Part shown: positions 17,261 to 24,866 of the stretch, piece by piece | Numbering within the stretch: position 1 is the stretch's first letter | Layout of the letters: each line of letters opens with the position of its first letter | Assembly: GCF_007858475.1 (NCBI RefSeq) | Contig: NZ_VIGX01000005.1 | Coordinates: 186,001-250,000, forward strand | Direction: 5' to 3' | Source: Tsukamurella conjunctivitidis | Lineage (GTDB): Bacteria; Actinomycetota; Actinomycetes; Mycobacteriales; Mycobacteriaceae | DNA: 64,000 bases | Notes under the pieces: model-generated | Seen by the model: only the letters and a program-made list of their open reading frames with translations | What the model was told of the DNA's origin: nothing | Databases searched by the model: none | Position numbers and translations under genes: made by a program

Positions 17261-17585
17261 CAAAGCTGATGCGTGACGTGTTCCGGCCCTGCGCACGGAC
17301 GTGCCGGAGCGGGTTCCCTGCTGCGCGCGCCGATGGAGCTCTGCGGGTCGCCGTGCGAGACGTCGCAGGGGCGGTTCGGTGTCGCGTGTTCTGTGGTGTT
17401 GTCGATAGTGCTGGGGCGCTGCCGTTTTCGTTCGATTCGGGTTGTTGCGTAGAGCGGATGCGTCATCCGACCGGCTACCATGGTGGTGTGCATCACGGCC
17501 GCTGCGGTCGTGAAGCACGATCGAACCTCTCCGGGGCTGCAGCCACTCGGCCCACCGTGTACCTCAGTGATCGGCGGGAGTAGCC
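17261..17585. other. Intergenic stretch without a recognisable gene
   Basis: About 325 bp with no frame that shows a convincing start, ribosome-binding site or family motif. It contains a TACCAT box (17477-17482) on the plus strand that could serve the downstream membrane-protein gene with a leader of roughly 100 bases. Confidence 0.5.
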
Positions 17586-18143
17586 GTGCCGACTCGACCT
17601 TCCTCGCGAGCGAGCGATCGGGCCCTGGTGTGGAACGGGGCATGCGTGGCGCTGATCGTTCTGGCCATCGCCACGGGGTTCATCGATGCGATACCGGTCG
17701 AGGCGACGATCGTGCTGTGTGCGCTCGGCGTGGCGGCGGGCCTGGTCGGAGTGCCGCTCTACATCGCTCACCTGCTCGCGGGCTGGCGGTCTCCCGGGCC
17801 GTCGAAGGCCGCTACTTCTGCTACCACCGAGGGTGAGGGCGCGGGCGGCGCTGAGCGCGTGGGCGAGGGTGAGCGCGGGGGCGGGGGCGATGGCGCAGAC
17901 GCGGCGGTCGCGCGTGTCGACGCGGCGAAGCCCGAGCCGCTCGTCGAACCGGAGGTCGGGCCCGACTCGGTGACCGGGGGCGAGGGCGAGCCGGATCTGC
18001 GCAGTGGGCAGGGCGGAGCGGATGGTGAGGTTCCCGCGGAGCCGGAGTCGCCCGCTGTCGACTCCCCGCAGCGCTCGGCGCCCGCGCAGCCACGGTGCTC
18101 GTGCCACGGCCTACCGGTAGCGGCTGACGTCGAGGGCGTCTGA
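17586..18143 (+). CDS. Hypothetical membrane protein with acidic low-complexity tail
   Basis: A 185-residue protein with two transmembrane segments near the N-terminus (about residues 15-38 and 42-66), followed by about 115 residues of Gly/Glu/Pro/Ala-rich, mostly acidic sequence ending in a CSCHG patch. GTG 17586 is preceded by GGGAG. Not recognised as a family. The tail composition may partly reflect high-GC drift, so the exact end is less certain than the membrane region. Confidence 0.5.
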   Translation: MPTRPSSRASDRALVWNGACVALIVLAIATGFIDAIPVEATIVLCALGVAAGLVGVPLYIAHLLAGWRSPGPSKAATSATTEGEGAGGAERVGEGERGGGGDGADAAVARVDAAKPEPLVEPEVGPDSVTGGEGEPDLRSGQGGADGEVPAEPESPAVDSPQRSAPAQPRCSCHGLPVAADVEGV

Positions 18144-18169
18144 CGCCACGGAGGGGGTTCCCCGGATAC

Positions 18170-18201
18170 GAAGAAGCCCCCTGCAAGCAGGGGGTTTCTT
18201 C
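18170..18201 (-). terminator. Terminator of the minus-strand tRNA cluster
   Basis: A 15-bp stem (GAAGAAACCCCCTGC / GCAGGGGGCTTCTTC read on the minus strand, with one mismatch that is G-U in RNA), 5 bases beyond tRNA-Val(GAC). Confidence 0.75.
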
Positions 18202-18206
18202 GGTGG

Positions 18207-18278
18207 TGCGCGATACTGGGATTGAACCAGTGACCTCTTCCGTGTCAGGGAAGCGCTCTCCCACTGAGCTAATCGCGC
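18207..18278 (-). tRNA. tRNA-Val (GAC)
   Basis: 72 nt; acceptor GCGCGAT / ATCGCGC, D-arm GCTCAGTGGGAGAGC, anticodon loop CTGACAC (anticodon GAC), T-arm CTGGTTCAATCCCAG. Last gene of the Gly-Cys-Val minus-strand cluster. Confidence 0.95.
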
Positions 18279-18330
18279 TTACGTGAAGTGGCGCTCAGCC
18301 GCTCCGTTGCGGAGTGGCTGAGCGTGTTGG

Positions 18331-18401
18331 AGGCGGCGACGGGAATCGAACCCGTGTGCACGGCTTTGCAGGCCGTTGCCTCACCACTCGGCCACACCGC
18401 C
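18331..18401 (-). tRNA. tRNA-Cys (GCA)
   Basis: 71 nt; acceptor GGCGGTG / CGCCGCC with one G-U pair, anticodon loop CTGCAAA (anticodon GCA), T-arm CGGGTTCGATTCCCG. Lies between tRNA-Gly and tRNA-Val. Confidence 0.95.
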
Positions 18402-18418
18402 ACGGTAAGCCCACTTCG

Positions 18419-18491
18419 AGCGGATGACGGGATTCGAACCCGCGACCCTCACCTTGGCAAGGTGATGCGCTACCAACTGCGCTACATCCGC
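18419..18491 (-). tRNA. tRNA-Gly (GCC), standard copy
   Basis: 73 nt; acceptor GCGGATG / CATCCGC, D-loop AGTTGGTA, anticodon loop TTGCCAA (anticodon GCC), T-arm GGGTTCGAATCCC. First gene of the minus-strand cluster, and a second isoacceptor copy relative to 15121-15192. Confidence 0.95.
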
Positions 18492-18504
18492 ATTCGTCCG
18501 GACC

Positions 18505-18544
18505 GGCGCTCGAAAGCGCCTTTCCGGTGCGAGAGAGAACACTA
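18505..18544 (-). promoter_or_regulatory. Promoter and leader hairpin of tRNA Gly-Cys-Val cluster
   Basis: On the minus strand TAGTGT (18539-18544) is preceded by TTGGCA 18 bases upstream and followed by TCTCTCTCG. The leader contains a 6-bp stem GGCGCT / AGCGCC closed by a TTCG tetraloop (18505-18520), about 13 bases before the tRNA 5' end; this may guide processing or antitermination. Confidence 0.55.
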
Positions 18545-18698
18545 CGTGAACATCGAGCGCTCTGCCAAATCGGCTGGTCACCCCATGTTTCGCGCGCAGT
18601 CGGCGTGGTGGGGCGCACCCCGATGCCTCGTCGGCTCACTGCCCGGAACCGTATCCGCTGGTGGAGCGCCCGATTACCCTTTCGCTCAGCCGTCGTGT

Positions 18699-18713
18699 TA
18701 GTGTTCTCTCTCG
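18699..18713 (+). promoter_or_regulatory. Promoter element of tRNA-Val(CAC)
   Basis: TAGTGTTCTCTCTCG, an exact 15-base inverted copy of the element at 18530-18544, ending 37 bases before tRNA-Val(CAC). TAGTGT is the proposed -10 box and the CT-rich run the start region. The rest of 18545-18698 shows no gene. Confidence 0.5.
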
Positions 18714-18750
18714 TTCGCCTCCCTGGTAACACAGGGGTGGGCGCGACTTC

Positions 18751-18822
18751 GGTCCTATGGCTCAGTGGGAGAGCGTCCCCTTCACACGGGGAAGGTCGCT
18801 GGTTCGATCCCAGCTAGGACCA
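18751..18822 (+). tRNA. tRNA-Val (CAC)
   Basis: 72 nt; acceptor GGTCCTA / TAGGACC, D-arm GCTCAGTGGGAGAGC, anticodon loop TTCACAC (anticodon CAC), T-arm CTGGTTCGATCCCAG. Divergent from the other tRNA cluster. Confidence 0.95.
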
Positions 18823-18827
18823 CCGAG

Positions 18828-18854
18828 AAACCGCCTGGCGACAGGCGGTTTTTT
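18828..18854 (+). terminator. Rho-independent terminator after tRNA-Val(CAC)
   Basis: 9-bp stem AAACCGCCT / AGGCGGTTT with loop GGCGAC, running into further Ts: the only textbook U-tract terminator in the window. Confidence 0.85.
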
Positions 18855-19087
18855 CGTTCGACGGCCGAGGCTGTCGCGGTCGCTGTCGGCGTGGCCGGAT
18901 CGTCGGCGTCATCACGAGTACGACCCGGTCGGAGGTCGCCGCGGATTCCGGCTGCCGGTGTGGGCAGCGTCATGGTTCCCATCGTTGTGGCGCTGCACCG
19001 GATCTGGTTGCCTGGCCTGGAGTTCCGAGTACGCCGACCGTACGCGTGACGGCCCGGCTTCCCGATCCGTACAGGAGTCTTCCGGCG

Positions 19088-19866
19088 ATGACCTTCCACA
19101 CGACGCCCGCCACCGAACTCGACTACTTCGACGACCACGACGGCGACGATCACGGCGCACCGCTGGTGCTGTTGCACGGCACCGGAACCGACGGCGACCT
19201 CAATTTCGGGCACCTTCTCCCGGCGCTGTCCGGGCGCCGAGTCATCCGGCCCAACCTCCCGGGGTCCGGGCCGGAGCCGGACCTCGACGGAGTCGATCTC
19301 GACGGAATCGTCGAGCGGATCGCGACCCTGCACGACCGAACTCACCCCGAGGGCCCCGTCGACGTGCTCGGCTTCTCGCTGGGCGCCGTGCTGGCGGCCG
19401 CGTATGCCGGGCGCTACCCCGGCCGCGTCGGACGCCTGATCCTACTGGCCGGATGGGCGGCGCCCGACCCGAGACATCAGCTCTTCATGGGACTGTGGCG
19501 ACGACTGGCCGACCTGGACGACCGGGCCTACGGTGAGTTCCTCGTGCTCACTCTGTTCAGTCCGCAGTTCGTCGCCGGCTTGGGCGACGGCGTCGAGGAG
19601 GCCGTACGGAGCACTCTTCCGACTCCGGGCACCTCCCGCCAGATCGATCTCGACGCGACGATCGACATCCGCTCCCTCGCGGCGCGGATCACGGCACCGA
19701 CCCTCCTGATCGCCGGAACGGAGGATGTGATCGCCCCACCGAGCAAGGTTCGTGAGCTGGGAGGACTCATCGGGGCAGCACGTACACGGAGGTCGACAGT
19801 GGTCACATGGTGCTCGTCGAGCAGCCGGAGAAGGTTCTCTCACTGGTACACGACTTTCTGAAATAG
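19088..19866 (+). pseudogene. Alpha/beta hydrolase disrupted by a one-base frameshift near the C-terminus
   Basis: Reads as a normal alpha/beta-fold hydrolase from ATG 19088: VLLHGTGTDGDL (oxyanion region), nucleophile elbow GFSLGA, and the acid loop LLIAGTEDVIAPP. Immediately after RELGGLIG the frame yields an Arg/Ser-rich tail with no catalytic histidine and stops at 19861. Adding one base to the GGGG run at 19772-19775 restores GSTYTEVDSGHMVLVEQP with the missing histidine and a stop at 19866. It is either a genuine inactivating deletion or a homopolymer sequencing error. An alternative upstream GTG exists at 19046. Confidence 0.75.
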
Positions 19867-19984
19867 GTGGGGCGGCTCGTGGTCCCGACCGGCGAGCGAG
19901 GCGCGCGTGATTCGCCGCGTAGTCGATGGCCGGCGCGGGTTCGCCACGAGGAAACATGTCGTACCGCCGTGACACGGTGGCGGC

Positions 19985-20416
19985 ATGACATTCGACCGGC
20001 GCGGGATCCTCTGGGACGCGATCAACGGCAGGACTCCACCCTCACCCGCGGCGGAGCTCCTGGGCTGGACGTTCCGCGCCGTCGACCCCGATGCGGGGCC
20101 CTTGGAGATCGGTTTCTCCCTCGACGAGAAGTTCATCAATCCCGTCGGCTCGATCCAGGGCGGCTTCGTCGCCGCGATGCTCGACGACACCCTGGGGCCG
20201 GCCCTGGTCGCGACTCTCGAGCCGGATCAGTTCGCGCCGACGGTGTCGCTGCACGTGCAGTACTTGGCGCCGGCGCTGCCGGGTGAGTTCATCGGATACG
20301 GGCGCGTCGTGAAGAAGGGGAGGGAGATCGCGTTCCTGGAGGGCCGTCTCGTCGATGCCCGTGGAACGACGGTGGCGACGGCCGGCGCGACGAGCGTCAT
20401 CCGCACGCTGCGCTGA
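19985..20416 (+). CDS. PaaI-family hotdog-fold thioesterase
   Basis: A 143-residue single hotdog domain. The motif NPVGSIQGGFVAAMLDDTLG contains the conserved glycine-rich turn and the acidic residue (first D of DD) used by PaaI-type acyl-CoA thioesterases, and the downstream strands SLHVQYLAP and GRVVKKGREIAFLEGRL complete the fold. It probably hydrolyses aryl- or acyl-CoA, with substrate unknown. It stands alone between unrelated genes. Confidence 0.85.
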   Translation: MTFDRRGILWDAINGRTPPSPAAELLGWTFRAVDPDAGPLEIGFSLDEKFINPVGSIQGGFVAAMLDDTLGPALVATLEPDQFAPTVSLHVQYLAPALPGEFIGYGRVVKKGREIAFLEGRLVDARGTTVATAGATSVIRTLR

Positions 20417-20478
20417 CACCGCGCGGCCGCAAGGCTGCTTCGGCCTCGGTCAGCAGGTGCCGACGATAGTGTCGACAC

Positions 20479-20916
20479 ATGGCCATCAAACTGGAGAACG
20501 TCGCGATCGCGGTGCGCGACCTGGAAGCGACGATCGCATTCTTCACGGACCTGGGGCTCGCGGTGATCGGTCGGCAGACCGTCAGCGGGGAGTGGACGGA
20601 CACGGCCGTCGGTCTGGACGGCAACCACGCGAAGATCGCGATGCTGGAGACGCCGGACGGGCAGGGGCGCATCGAGCTGTTCGAGTACATCCACCCCGAT
20701 GCGATCGAGACGGAGCCGACGCTGCCCAACGAGATCGGGATGCACCGCGTCGCCTTCTCCGTCGACGATCTGGACGACGCGCTGGCCATCGCGGCGAAGC
20801 ACCGTTGCCACCCGCTGCGCGGTGTCGGAGTGTACGAGGACGTCTACCGACTCACCTACGTCCGTGGCCCCAGCGGCATCATCGTGATGCTCGCCGAGGA
20901 GATCCAGAACCGGTAG
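20479..20916 (+). CDS. VOC (glyoxalase/bleomycin resistance-like) family protein
   Basis: A 145-residue protein with two beta-alpha-beta-beta-beta modules: VAIAVRDLEATIAFFTDLGL opens the first and MHRVAFSVDDLDDALAIAAKHR the second. Probable metal ligands include the first-strand region, ELFEY and the C-terminal strand ending VMLAEE. A TAGTGT box is exactly 6 bases before the ATG, suggesting a leaderless mRNA. The substrate is unknown. Confidence 0.82.
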   Translation: MAIKLENVAIAVRDLEATIAFFTDLGLAVIGRQTVSGEWTDTAVGLDGNHAKIAMLETPDGQGRIELFEYIHPDAIETEPTLPNEIGMHRVAFSVDDLDDALAIAAKHRCHPLRGVGVYEDVYRLTYVRGPSGIIVMLAEEIQNR

Positions 20917-20928
20917 CGCCCGGATCCG

Positions 20929-21270
20929 TCAGGCCCGGTTCAGAGCCGCCGCGCGGGTGACGAGGTCGCGGAACGCGGCGTCGTCGACGGCATCGGATTC
21001 CTGGATGTCGATGGCGCGGCGGGTGCCGGCGGTGAGGCTGGCGTTGAAGAGCCCGGACGGGTCGTCGATCGATGCCCCCTTCGCGAACGTCACCTTGACC
21101 TTGTCCTTGTAGGTTTCGACGGTGCAGAGCAGTCCGCCGAGCGAGAACGCGGGCACTCCGTCGGGATTGGAGGGCTTGCGCCACTTCACTTCTTCGACCG
21201 TGTCCGGTTCTGCCTGCAGGATCAGGCCGCGGATGTGCTCGACGGTGCGCTCACGCCAGTCAGTGCTCAT
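20929..21270 (-). CDS. DUF1801 (YdhG-like) protein
   Basis: A 113-residue protein. VEEVKWRKPSNPDGVPAFSLGG and the following strands LLCTVETYKDKVKVTFAKGA match the DUF1801 pattern, as does the terminal helix. ATG 21270 is preceded, 6 bases away, by TACCGT, indicating a leaderless start; longer in-frame extensions run into the neighbouring terminator. The family's function is unknown, possibly iron-chaperone-like. Confidence 0.78.
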   Translation of the reverse strand: MSTDWRERTVEHIRGLILQAEPDTVEEVKWRKPSNPDGVPAFSLGGLLCTVETYKDKVKVTFAKGASIDDPSGLFNASLTAGTRRAIDIQESDAVDDAAFRDLVTRAAALNRA

Positions 21271-21287
21271 GGTCGAACGGTACGCCG

Positions 21288-21321
21288 ACGGCGGCCGGGG
21301 CGTGAACGCCCCGGCCGCCGT
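21288..21321 (-). terminator. Terminator after the secreted repeat-protein gene
   Basis: Perfect 15-bp stem ACGGCGGCCGGGGCG / CGCCCCGGCCGCCGT with a TGAA loop, 19 bp beyond the stop of the minus-strand repeat protein. It separates that gene from DUF1801. Confidence 0.75.
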
Positions 21322-21340
21322 GCGGATCGTCCAGCCGGTG

Positions 21341-22753
21341 TCAGTGCACGTCCACCGAGGGGGTGTCGGTGACACTCACGCCGCTGGAGCTCGCCGTCGC
21401 CGAGCCGGTATCGGCCTCGACGCCGTGGCTGCCGGTGGCCGGCGTGCTCACCTCGGCGCCGCCCGACGGGCCCGTCACCGACGCCGAGCCGGTGCTCGGG
21501 CTGACCGACGCGCTGCCGGTCTCCACGTGGCCGCTCGCGCTGCCGGCCGGGGTGGTGACTTCGGCCTGGGCCTTCGGGCCGGTCACCGTGGTGTCGCCGT
21601 TCGTCGCGACCGTCGCCGAACCCGTGGACACCGCGCCGCCGCCGCTGGCGACCGGAGTGGTGACCGAGCCGCTGGCGGCCGGACCGGTCACGGACACCCC
21701 GCTCGAGCCCGCGGACGCGCTGCCGGTGCTCGCCGTGACGGTGCCGCCGCCGACCGGCGTGGATACGGTTCCGGTCCCGGACGGCCCGGTGACCGAGACA
21801 CCCGTCGGCGTGATGCTGCCACCGCCGCCGTTGACGTTCAGCCCCGCGTTGACCGTGTTGAGCACGTTGACGTTGGCGGTCAGATCCGGCGCATCGACGG
21901 TGAGCCCGCCGGTGCCCACGGTGATCGTCCCCGGTGTCACGCCGACCGAGCCGCCCCCGAGCGGGGTCGTGACCGCGCCCGAGATGCTGGGCGTGACCAG
22001 GACGAGCTGGCCGTTCTGGAACCCGATGCTGCCGAGGTTCAGGACGAGGTTGCCGCCGCCGAGCGGGGTGGTGAGGCCGAGGTTGATGGCGGGGAGGCCC
22101 ACGATGAACGTGTTGGCGCCGTATGTCACCTTGACCGGCACGATCGCGGCGGTCGCGCTGCCCAGGCCCAGGGGAGCGGTGGCGCCCAGACCGATCGACG
22201 GCGTCCACGTGGTGAGGCCGCCCGAGGTGATCGCGCTCAGTGACGTGTTCAGGCTGAGGCCGCTTCCCAGCGGGCCGCTCACCGACGTGATGTTGCCGCC
22301 GACACTGCCGACCCCGAGGCCCGGCCCGAGGCCGACGAGGCCGTAGGTCGTGCTGGAGAGGCCGCCCAGGCCGAGCGGGGCGCCGACGGTGAAGGTGTCC
22401 TGCTGGCCGAGGCCGAGCCATCCGGCCGGCGCGCCGGGGACCTGCGCGGTCGAGAGGATGGCACCCGAGGTGTTGCTCACCGGAATCAGCCCGCTGAGGA
22501 CGGGGATCTGATTCCAGGCGGCGACGCCCTGGTTGATCTGCGGCGCGATGATCGGGATCGCCGCGAGGGGGATTCCGCCGGGGAGGAGGGGAGCAGCAGC
22601 GAGGATCGCGTCGACCTGCGGATTACCGGTCGGTGCGGCGTTCGCGGTGGCCGGTGTCGCGACGGTCAGGGTAGCGGCCGCCGCGACCGCGGTGGCGGCA
22701 ACGGCGGTGCGGCGCACCGACTTCCGCGCATGCTTGGGAGAGGTAGGGGACAT
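21341..22753 (-). CDS. Secreted Gly/Thr/Val/Ser-rich repetitive protein
   Basis: A 470-residue protein. The N-terminus is a long basic signal peptide (KHARKSVRRTAVAATAVA, then an alanine-rich core ending near ANAAP). The mature chain has very few charged or aromatic residues. The middle (about residues 90-310) is rich in LGLGG, PLGGG and TPLGGG turns. The C-terminal 154 residues form four and a partial copies of a 34-37 residue repeat. ATG 22753 is fixed by GGAGG 6 bases upstream. No sortase motif or membrane anchor is seen, so it is probably released or loosely held in the envelope. The composition recalls mycobacterial Gly-rich surface proteins, but no PE or PPE domain is present. Confidence 0.8.
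   Translation of the reverse strand: MSPTSPKHARKSVRRTAVAATAVAAAATLTVATPATANAAPTGNPQVDAILAAAPLLPGGIPLAAIPIIAPQINQGVAAWNQIPVLSGLIPVSNTSGAILSTAQVPGAPAGWLGLGQQDTFTVGAPLGLGGLSSTTYGLVGLGPGLGVGSVGGNITSVSGPLGSGLSLNTSLSAITSGGLTTWTPSIGLGATAPLGLGSATAAIVPVKVTYGANTFIVGLPAINLGLTTPLGGGNLVLNLGSIGFQNGQLVLVTPSISGAVTTPLGGGSVGVTPGTITVGTGGLTVDAPDLTANVNVLNTVNAGLNVNGGGGSITPTGVSVTGPSGTGTVSTPVGGGTVTASTGSASAGSSGVSVTGPAASGSVTTPVASGGGAVSTGSATVATNGDTTVTGPKAQAEVTTPAGSASGHVETGSASVSPSTGSASVTGPSGGAEVSTPATGSHGVEADTGSATASSSGVSVTDTPSVDVH
21344..21805 (-). repeat. Protein-level tandem repeats, four and a partial copies of 34-37 residues
   Basis: Each unit reads approximately G-V-S-V-T-G-P, four to five variable residues, V-[ST]-T-P, a Gly/Ser-rich loop, then T-G-S-A. 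DNA copies are diverged, so the repeat is old or conserved at protein level; a beta-solenoid or beta-roll is likely. Confidence 0.75.
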
Positions 22754-23175
22754 GGAGGACCTCCGGTTCATGAAGGTACGGCGGGCTCGGACGAGAGCGC
22801 CGGGTTGAAAATGGATGTTGACCCAGCAGAATGTCGAGGCGTCTGCGCTCGGTTCGAGTGCCTGAAGCGGCGCCTGTGGATCTCCTGGGAGTTCTGAAGT
22901 TATCAGTATTTCCACTGTTTCCCAATAGGTTTTGAATCTATTCGTTCGCAGTGATTCGAGCTACTGCGCAGTAGCGAAATACAAAGAGTTCTAACAGAAC
23001 CCGTTCCATCCTTTGCGATCGAACGACAGCGCTCAATCGGTGTATTCCCAACCGATTCGATTCGTCGGGAATGGCGATCGCAAGCGCGGAGAATCATGCG
23101 TATAGGCGTGCTAAATAGCGGGTTTGCACACGTGGATGTGCGCGCTTCGAGGACTGCGCCCGGAGGGCTTCGCTT
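22754..23175. other. AT-richer intergenic region between divergent genes, with a palindrome
   Basis: About 420 bp without a gene. Roughly 22880-23100 is visibly richer in A/T than the rest of the window. It holds a perfect 14-base palindrome CTACTGCGCAGTAG (22961-22974), probably an operator, and must contain promoters for both the secreted repeat protein (minus) and the 23176 gene (plus). Confidence 0.6.
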
Positions 23176-23916
23176 ATGCGCGTTATCGTGAACATCATGT
23201 TCACCGTGATGGAACGACAGGACATCGGAAACCGCCTCATCCGGGCCGGCGAGGCGACCGAGGGAGTGACGGCGGGAGCCGTGCTCGGCGCTGCTGCCGT
23301 GGGGACGCTCGACCCCTTGTCCGGGATCGACCTGATGTTCGCCGCCGCACCGGATCTCGACATCGACGAGGTGCGGTACCGCTGGAGCGAACAGATGTAT
23401 CGCGACTTCGGGACGATCCACCACACGGTCGAGGAGTCGGGCACCGTCTACCTCCTCCCCGGCCTCCTCACGGCATGCGTCGTGATCGTCCCCGTGGCCG
23501 GGTTCCATCCGCGAGCCGGTGAGCCCTTCCAGCAGGTGTTCGGCCCGGTCGGCGTGTCGCATCGCGGCTGGGGGTCTCACGGACCATCGGACCTGGTCGG
23601 GCCCGCCTGGCTCGCTGCACTGAGGACGCGCGCGGCGCTAGTTCGCGGCGACGGGCCCTCCGCGGCGATCGCCCTGGACGCCCTGCGCCGCGCCCTCGTC
23701 GCGCTGGCGGGGGCCCGCGTCGGAGCCCCGGCCGGACACCTCGAGCCCGCGGACCGGGAGCGGATCCGTGCCACGGAGAGCGGATCCCGCGATGTGAAGG
23801 CGCTCGCTCGCGCGTTCGCGGCTGCGGTCCAGATCCTCGACGCGGAGTTGCAGGCGGCCGCGCCGACGGTCGCCGATGCCGTCGCGCTGCCGTTGCTCGA
23901 GGAGATCGCCGGCTGA
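23176..23916 (+). CDS. Hypothetical protein with a degenerate nucleotidyltransferase-like N-terminus
   Basis: 246 residues. Residues about 30-55 read AGAVLGAAAVGTLDPLSGIDLMF, similar to the GSxAxG...DPxSDIDL core of MNT/KNT-type nucleotidyltransferases, but the first GS is GA and the SDID is SGID, so at least one metal-binding aspartate is missing. The C-terminal half is helical, resembling the substrate-binding part of such enzymes. ATG 23176 follows GGAGGG at good distance. Identification is tentative; it may be an inactive relative or a coincidental match. Confidence 0.5.
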   Translation: MRVIVNIMFTVMERQDIGNRLIRAGEATEGVTAGAVLGAAAVGTLDPLSGIDLMFAAAPDLDIDEVRYRWSEQMYRDFGTIHHTVEESGTVYLLPGLLTACVVIVPVAGFHPRAGEPFQQVFGPVGVSHRGWGSHGPSDLVGPAWLAALRTRAALVRGDGPSAAIALDALRRALVALAGARVGAPAGHLEPADRERIRATESGSRDVKALARAFAAAVQILDAELQAAAPTVADAVALPLLEEIAG

Positions 23917-23934
23917 CGCCGGTACCGTGGGACC

Positions 23935-24357
23935 ATGCATGACCAGCACAGGGAGTCTCCGCTCACGGGGCCGCGCGCGTGGCGCGCACGGATCAAGGCG
24001 ACGCGGCACGGCACGCTCGCGTGGCGGGTGTGCGTCGGTGTCATCGGTGGCATCGTGCTCATCGCCGGCATCATCGCGATCCCGTACCCGGGCCCCGGGT
24101 GGCTCATCGTCTTCGCCGGTCTCGGCATTCTCGCTACCGAATTCGAGTGGGCCCACCGCCTTCTGCGATTCGCGCGCGCACGCTACGACCGGTTCGCCGA
24201 CTGGCTCTCCCGCCAGAGCATCGTCGTCAAGGCCGCCTTCGGGCTCGGCACCTGCCTCATCGTGCTGGCCACCGTCTGGCTGCTCGGCGCGGCGGCGATG
24301 ATCGGCGGCTGGTTCGGCATCGACTGGCCCTGGCTTGCCAGCCCGCTGTTCGGGTGA
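23935..24357 (+). CDS. PGPGW-motif membrane protein (TIGR02611-like)
   Basis: 140 residues with three to four hydrophobic segments. The signature PYPGPGWLIVFAGLGILATEFEWA follows the first transmembrane helix and defines the TIGR02611 family of uncharacterised actinobacterial membrane proteins. A TACCGT box lies 6 bases before the ATG, so a leaderless mRNA is likely. Its stop overlaps the start of the FhuF-like gene (GTGA), indicating coupling. Confidence 0.8.
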   Translation: MHDQHRESPLTGPRAWRARIKATRHGTLAWRVCVGVIGGIVLIAGIIAIPYPGPGWLIVFAGLGILATEFEWAHRLLRFARARYDRFADWLSRQSIVVKAAFGLGTCLIVLATVWLLGAAAMIGGWFGIDWPWLASPLFG

Positions 24358-24866
24358 TCGAGGACCTTCGCCGAGCGGTCTCCGCGCCCGACGATCGCGT
24401 CGCCGGTGTCCTCTACTGGTACGCACTGTCGGGCGCGCTCGCGCGACTCGCGGTCGCCGGACGGGACGCGGCGTCGGCGACGATCCGGCCCGGCAACGGC
24501 GGCTGGCCGGAGGTCGGGGAGGCGGCACCGTCGGGCGACCCCGGGGCCCACCTGGCCCGCGCCTGCCATCGCCTGATCCCGGTGCTCGCCGCGGAGTCCG
24601 GCGCCTCGCCGAGATCCCTCTGGGCCATCGCGACCGACTCGATCGCCTCCGCGGCGCTGGGCGCTGCGGACCCCCGGGGCGTCACCGACGAACTGCTGCG
24701 CGCGTGCGGCGCCGAGGCCCCGTCCGCCCGGTTCGAGGAGGTCCCCGGGCGCGGCACCGTCGTCCGACGGGGCTCCTGCTGCCTGCTCTACCTGTGCCCG
24801 GGCATGCCGAAGTGCCTGAGCTGCCCTCGGCAGACCCCGGGCGAGCGACGCGCCCGGCTCGCCTGA
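24354..24866 (+). CDS. FhuF-like [2Fe-2S] ferric-siderophore reductase-type protein
   Basis: 170 residues. The C-terminus carries the exact FhuF iron-sulfur pattern C-C-x10-C-x2-C (RGSCCLLYL...KCLSCPR). FhuF proteins reduce Fe(III) in imported siderophores. This protein is shorter than E. coli FhuF (about 260), with a reduced N-terminal part. GTG 24354 overlaps the preceding stop by four bases. No siderophore genes are nearby, so the link to iron is by family only. Confidence 0.78.
   Translation: MIEDLRRAVSAPDDRVAGVLYWYALSGALARLAVAGRDAASATIRPGNGGWPEVGEAAPSGDPGAHLARACHRLIPVLAAESGASPRSLWAIATDSIASAALGAADPRGVTDELLRACGAEAPSARFEEVPGRGTVVRRGSCCLLYLCPGMPKCLSCPRQTPGERRARLA

Noticed and set aside
15121-18491. 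The two tRNA-Gly copies as att sites bounding an integrated island
   Set aside because: No integrase, transposase or phage gene lies between them, and each copy has its own complete acceptor and terminator; simple duplication explains the data.
21344-21805. CRISPR-like or DNA-level tandem repeat
   Set aside because: The repetition is at protein level, with diverged codons, and the frame is conserved; there are no spacers.
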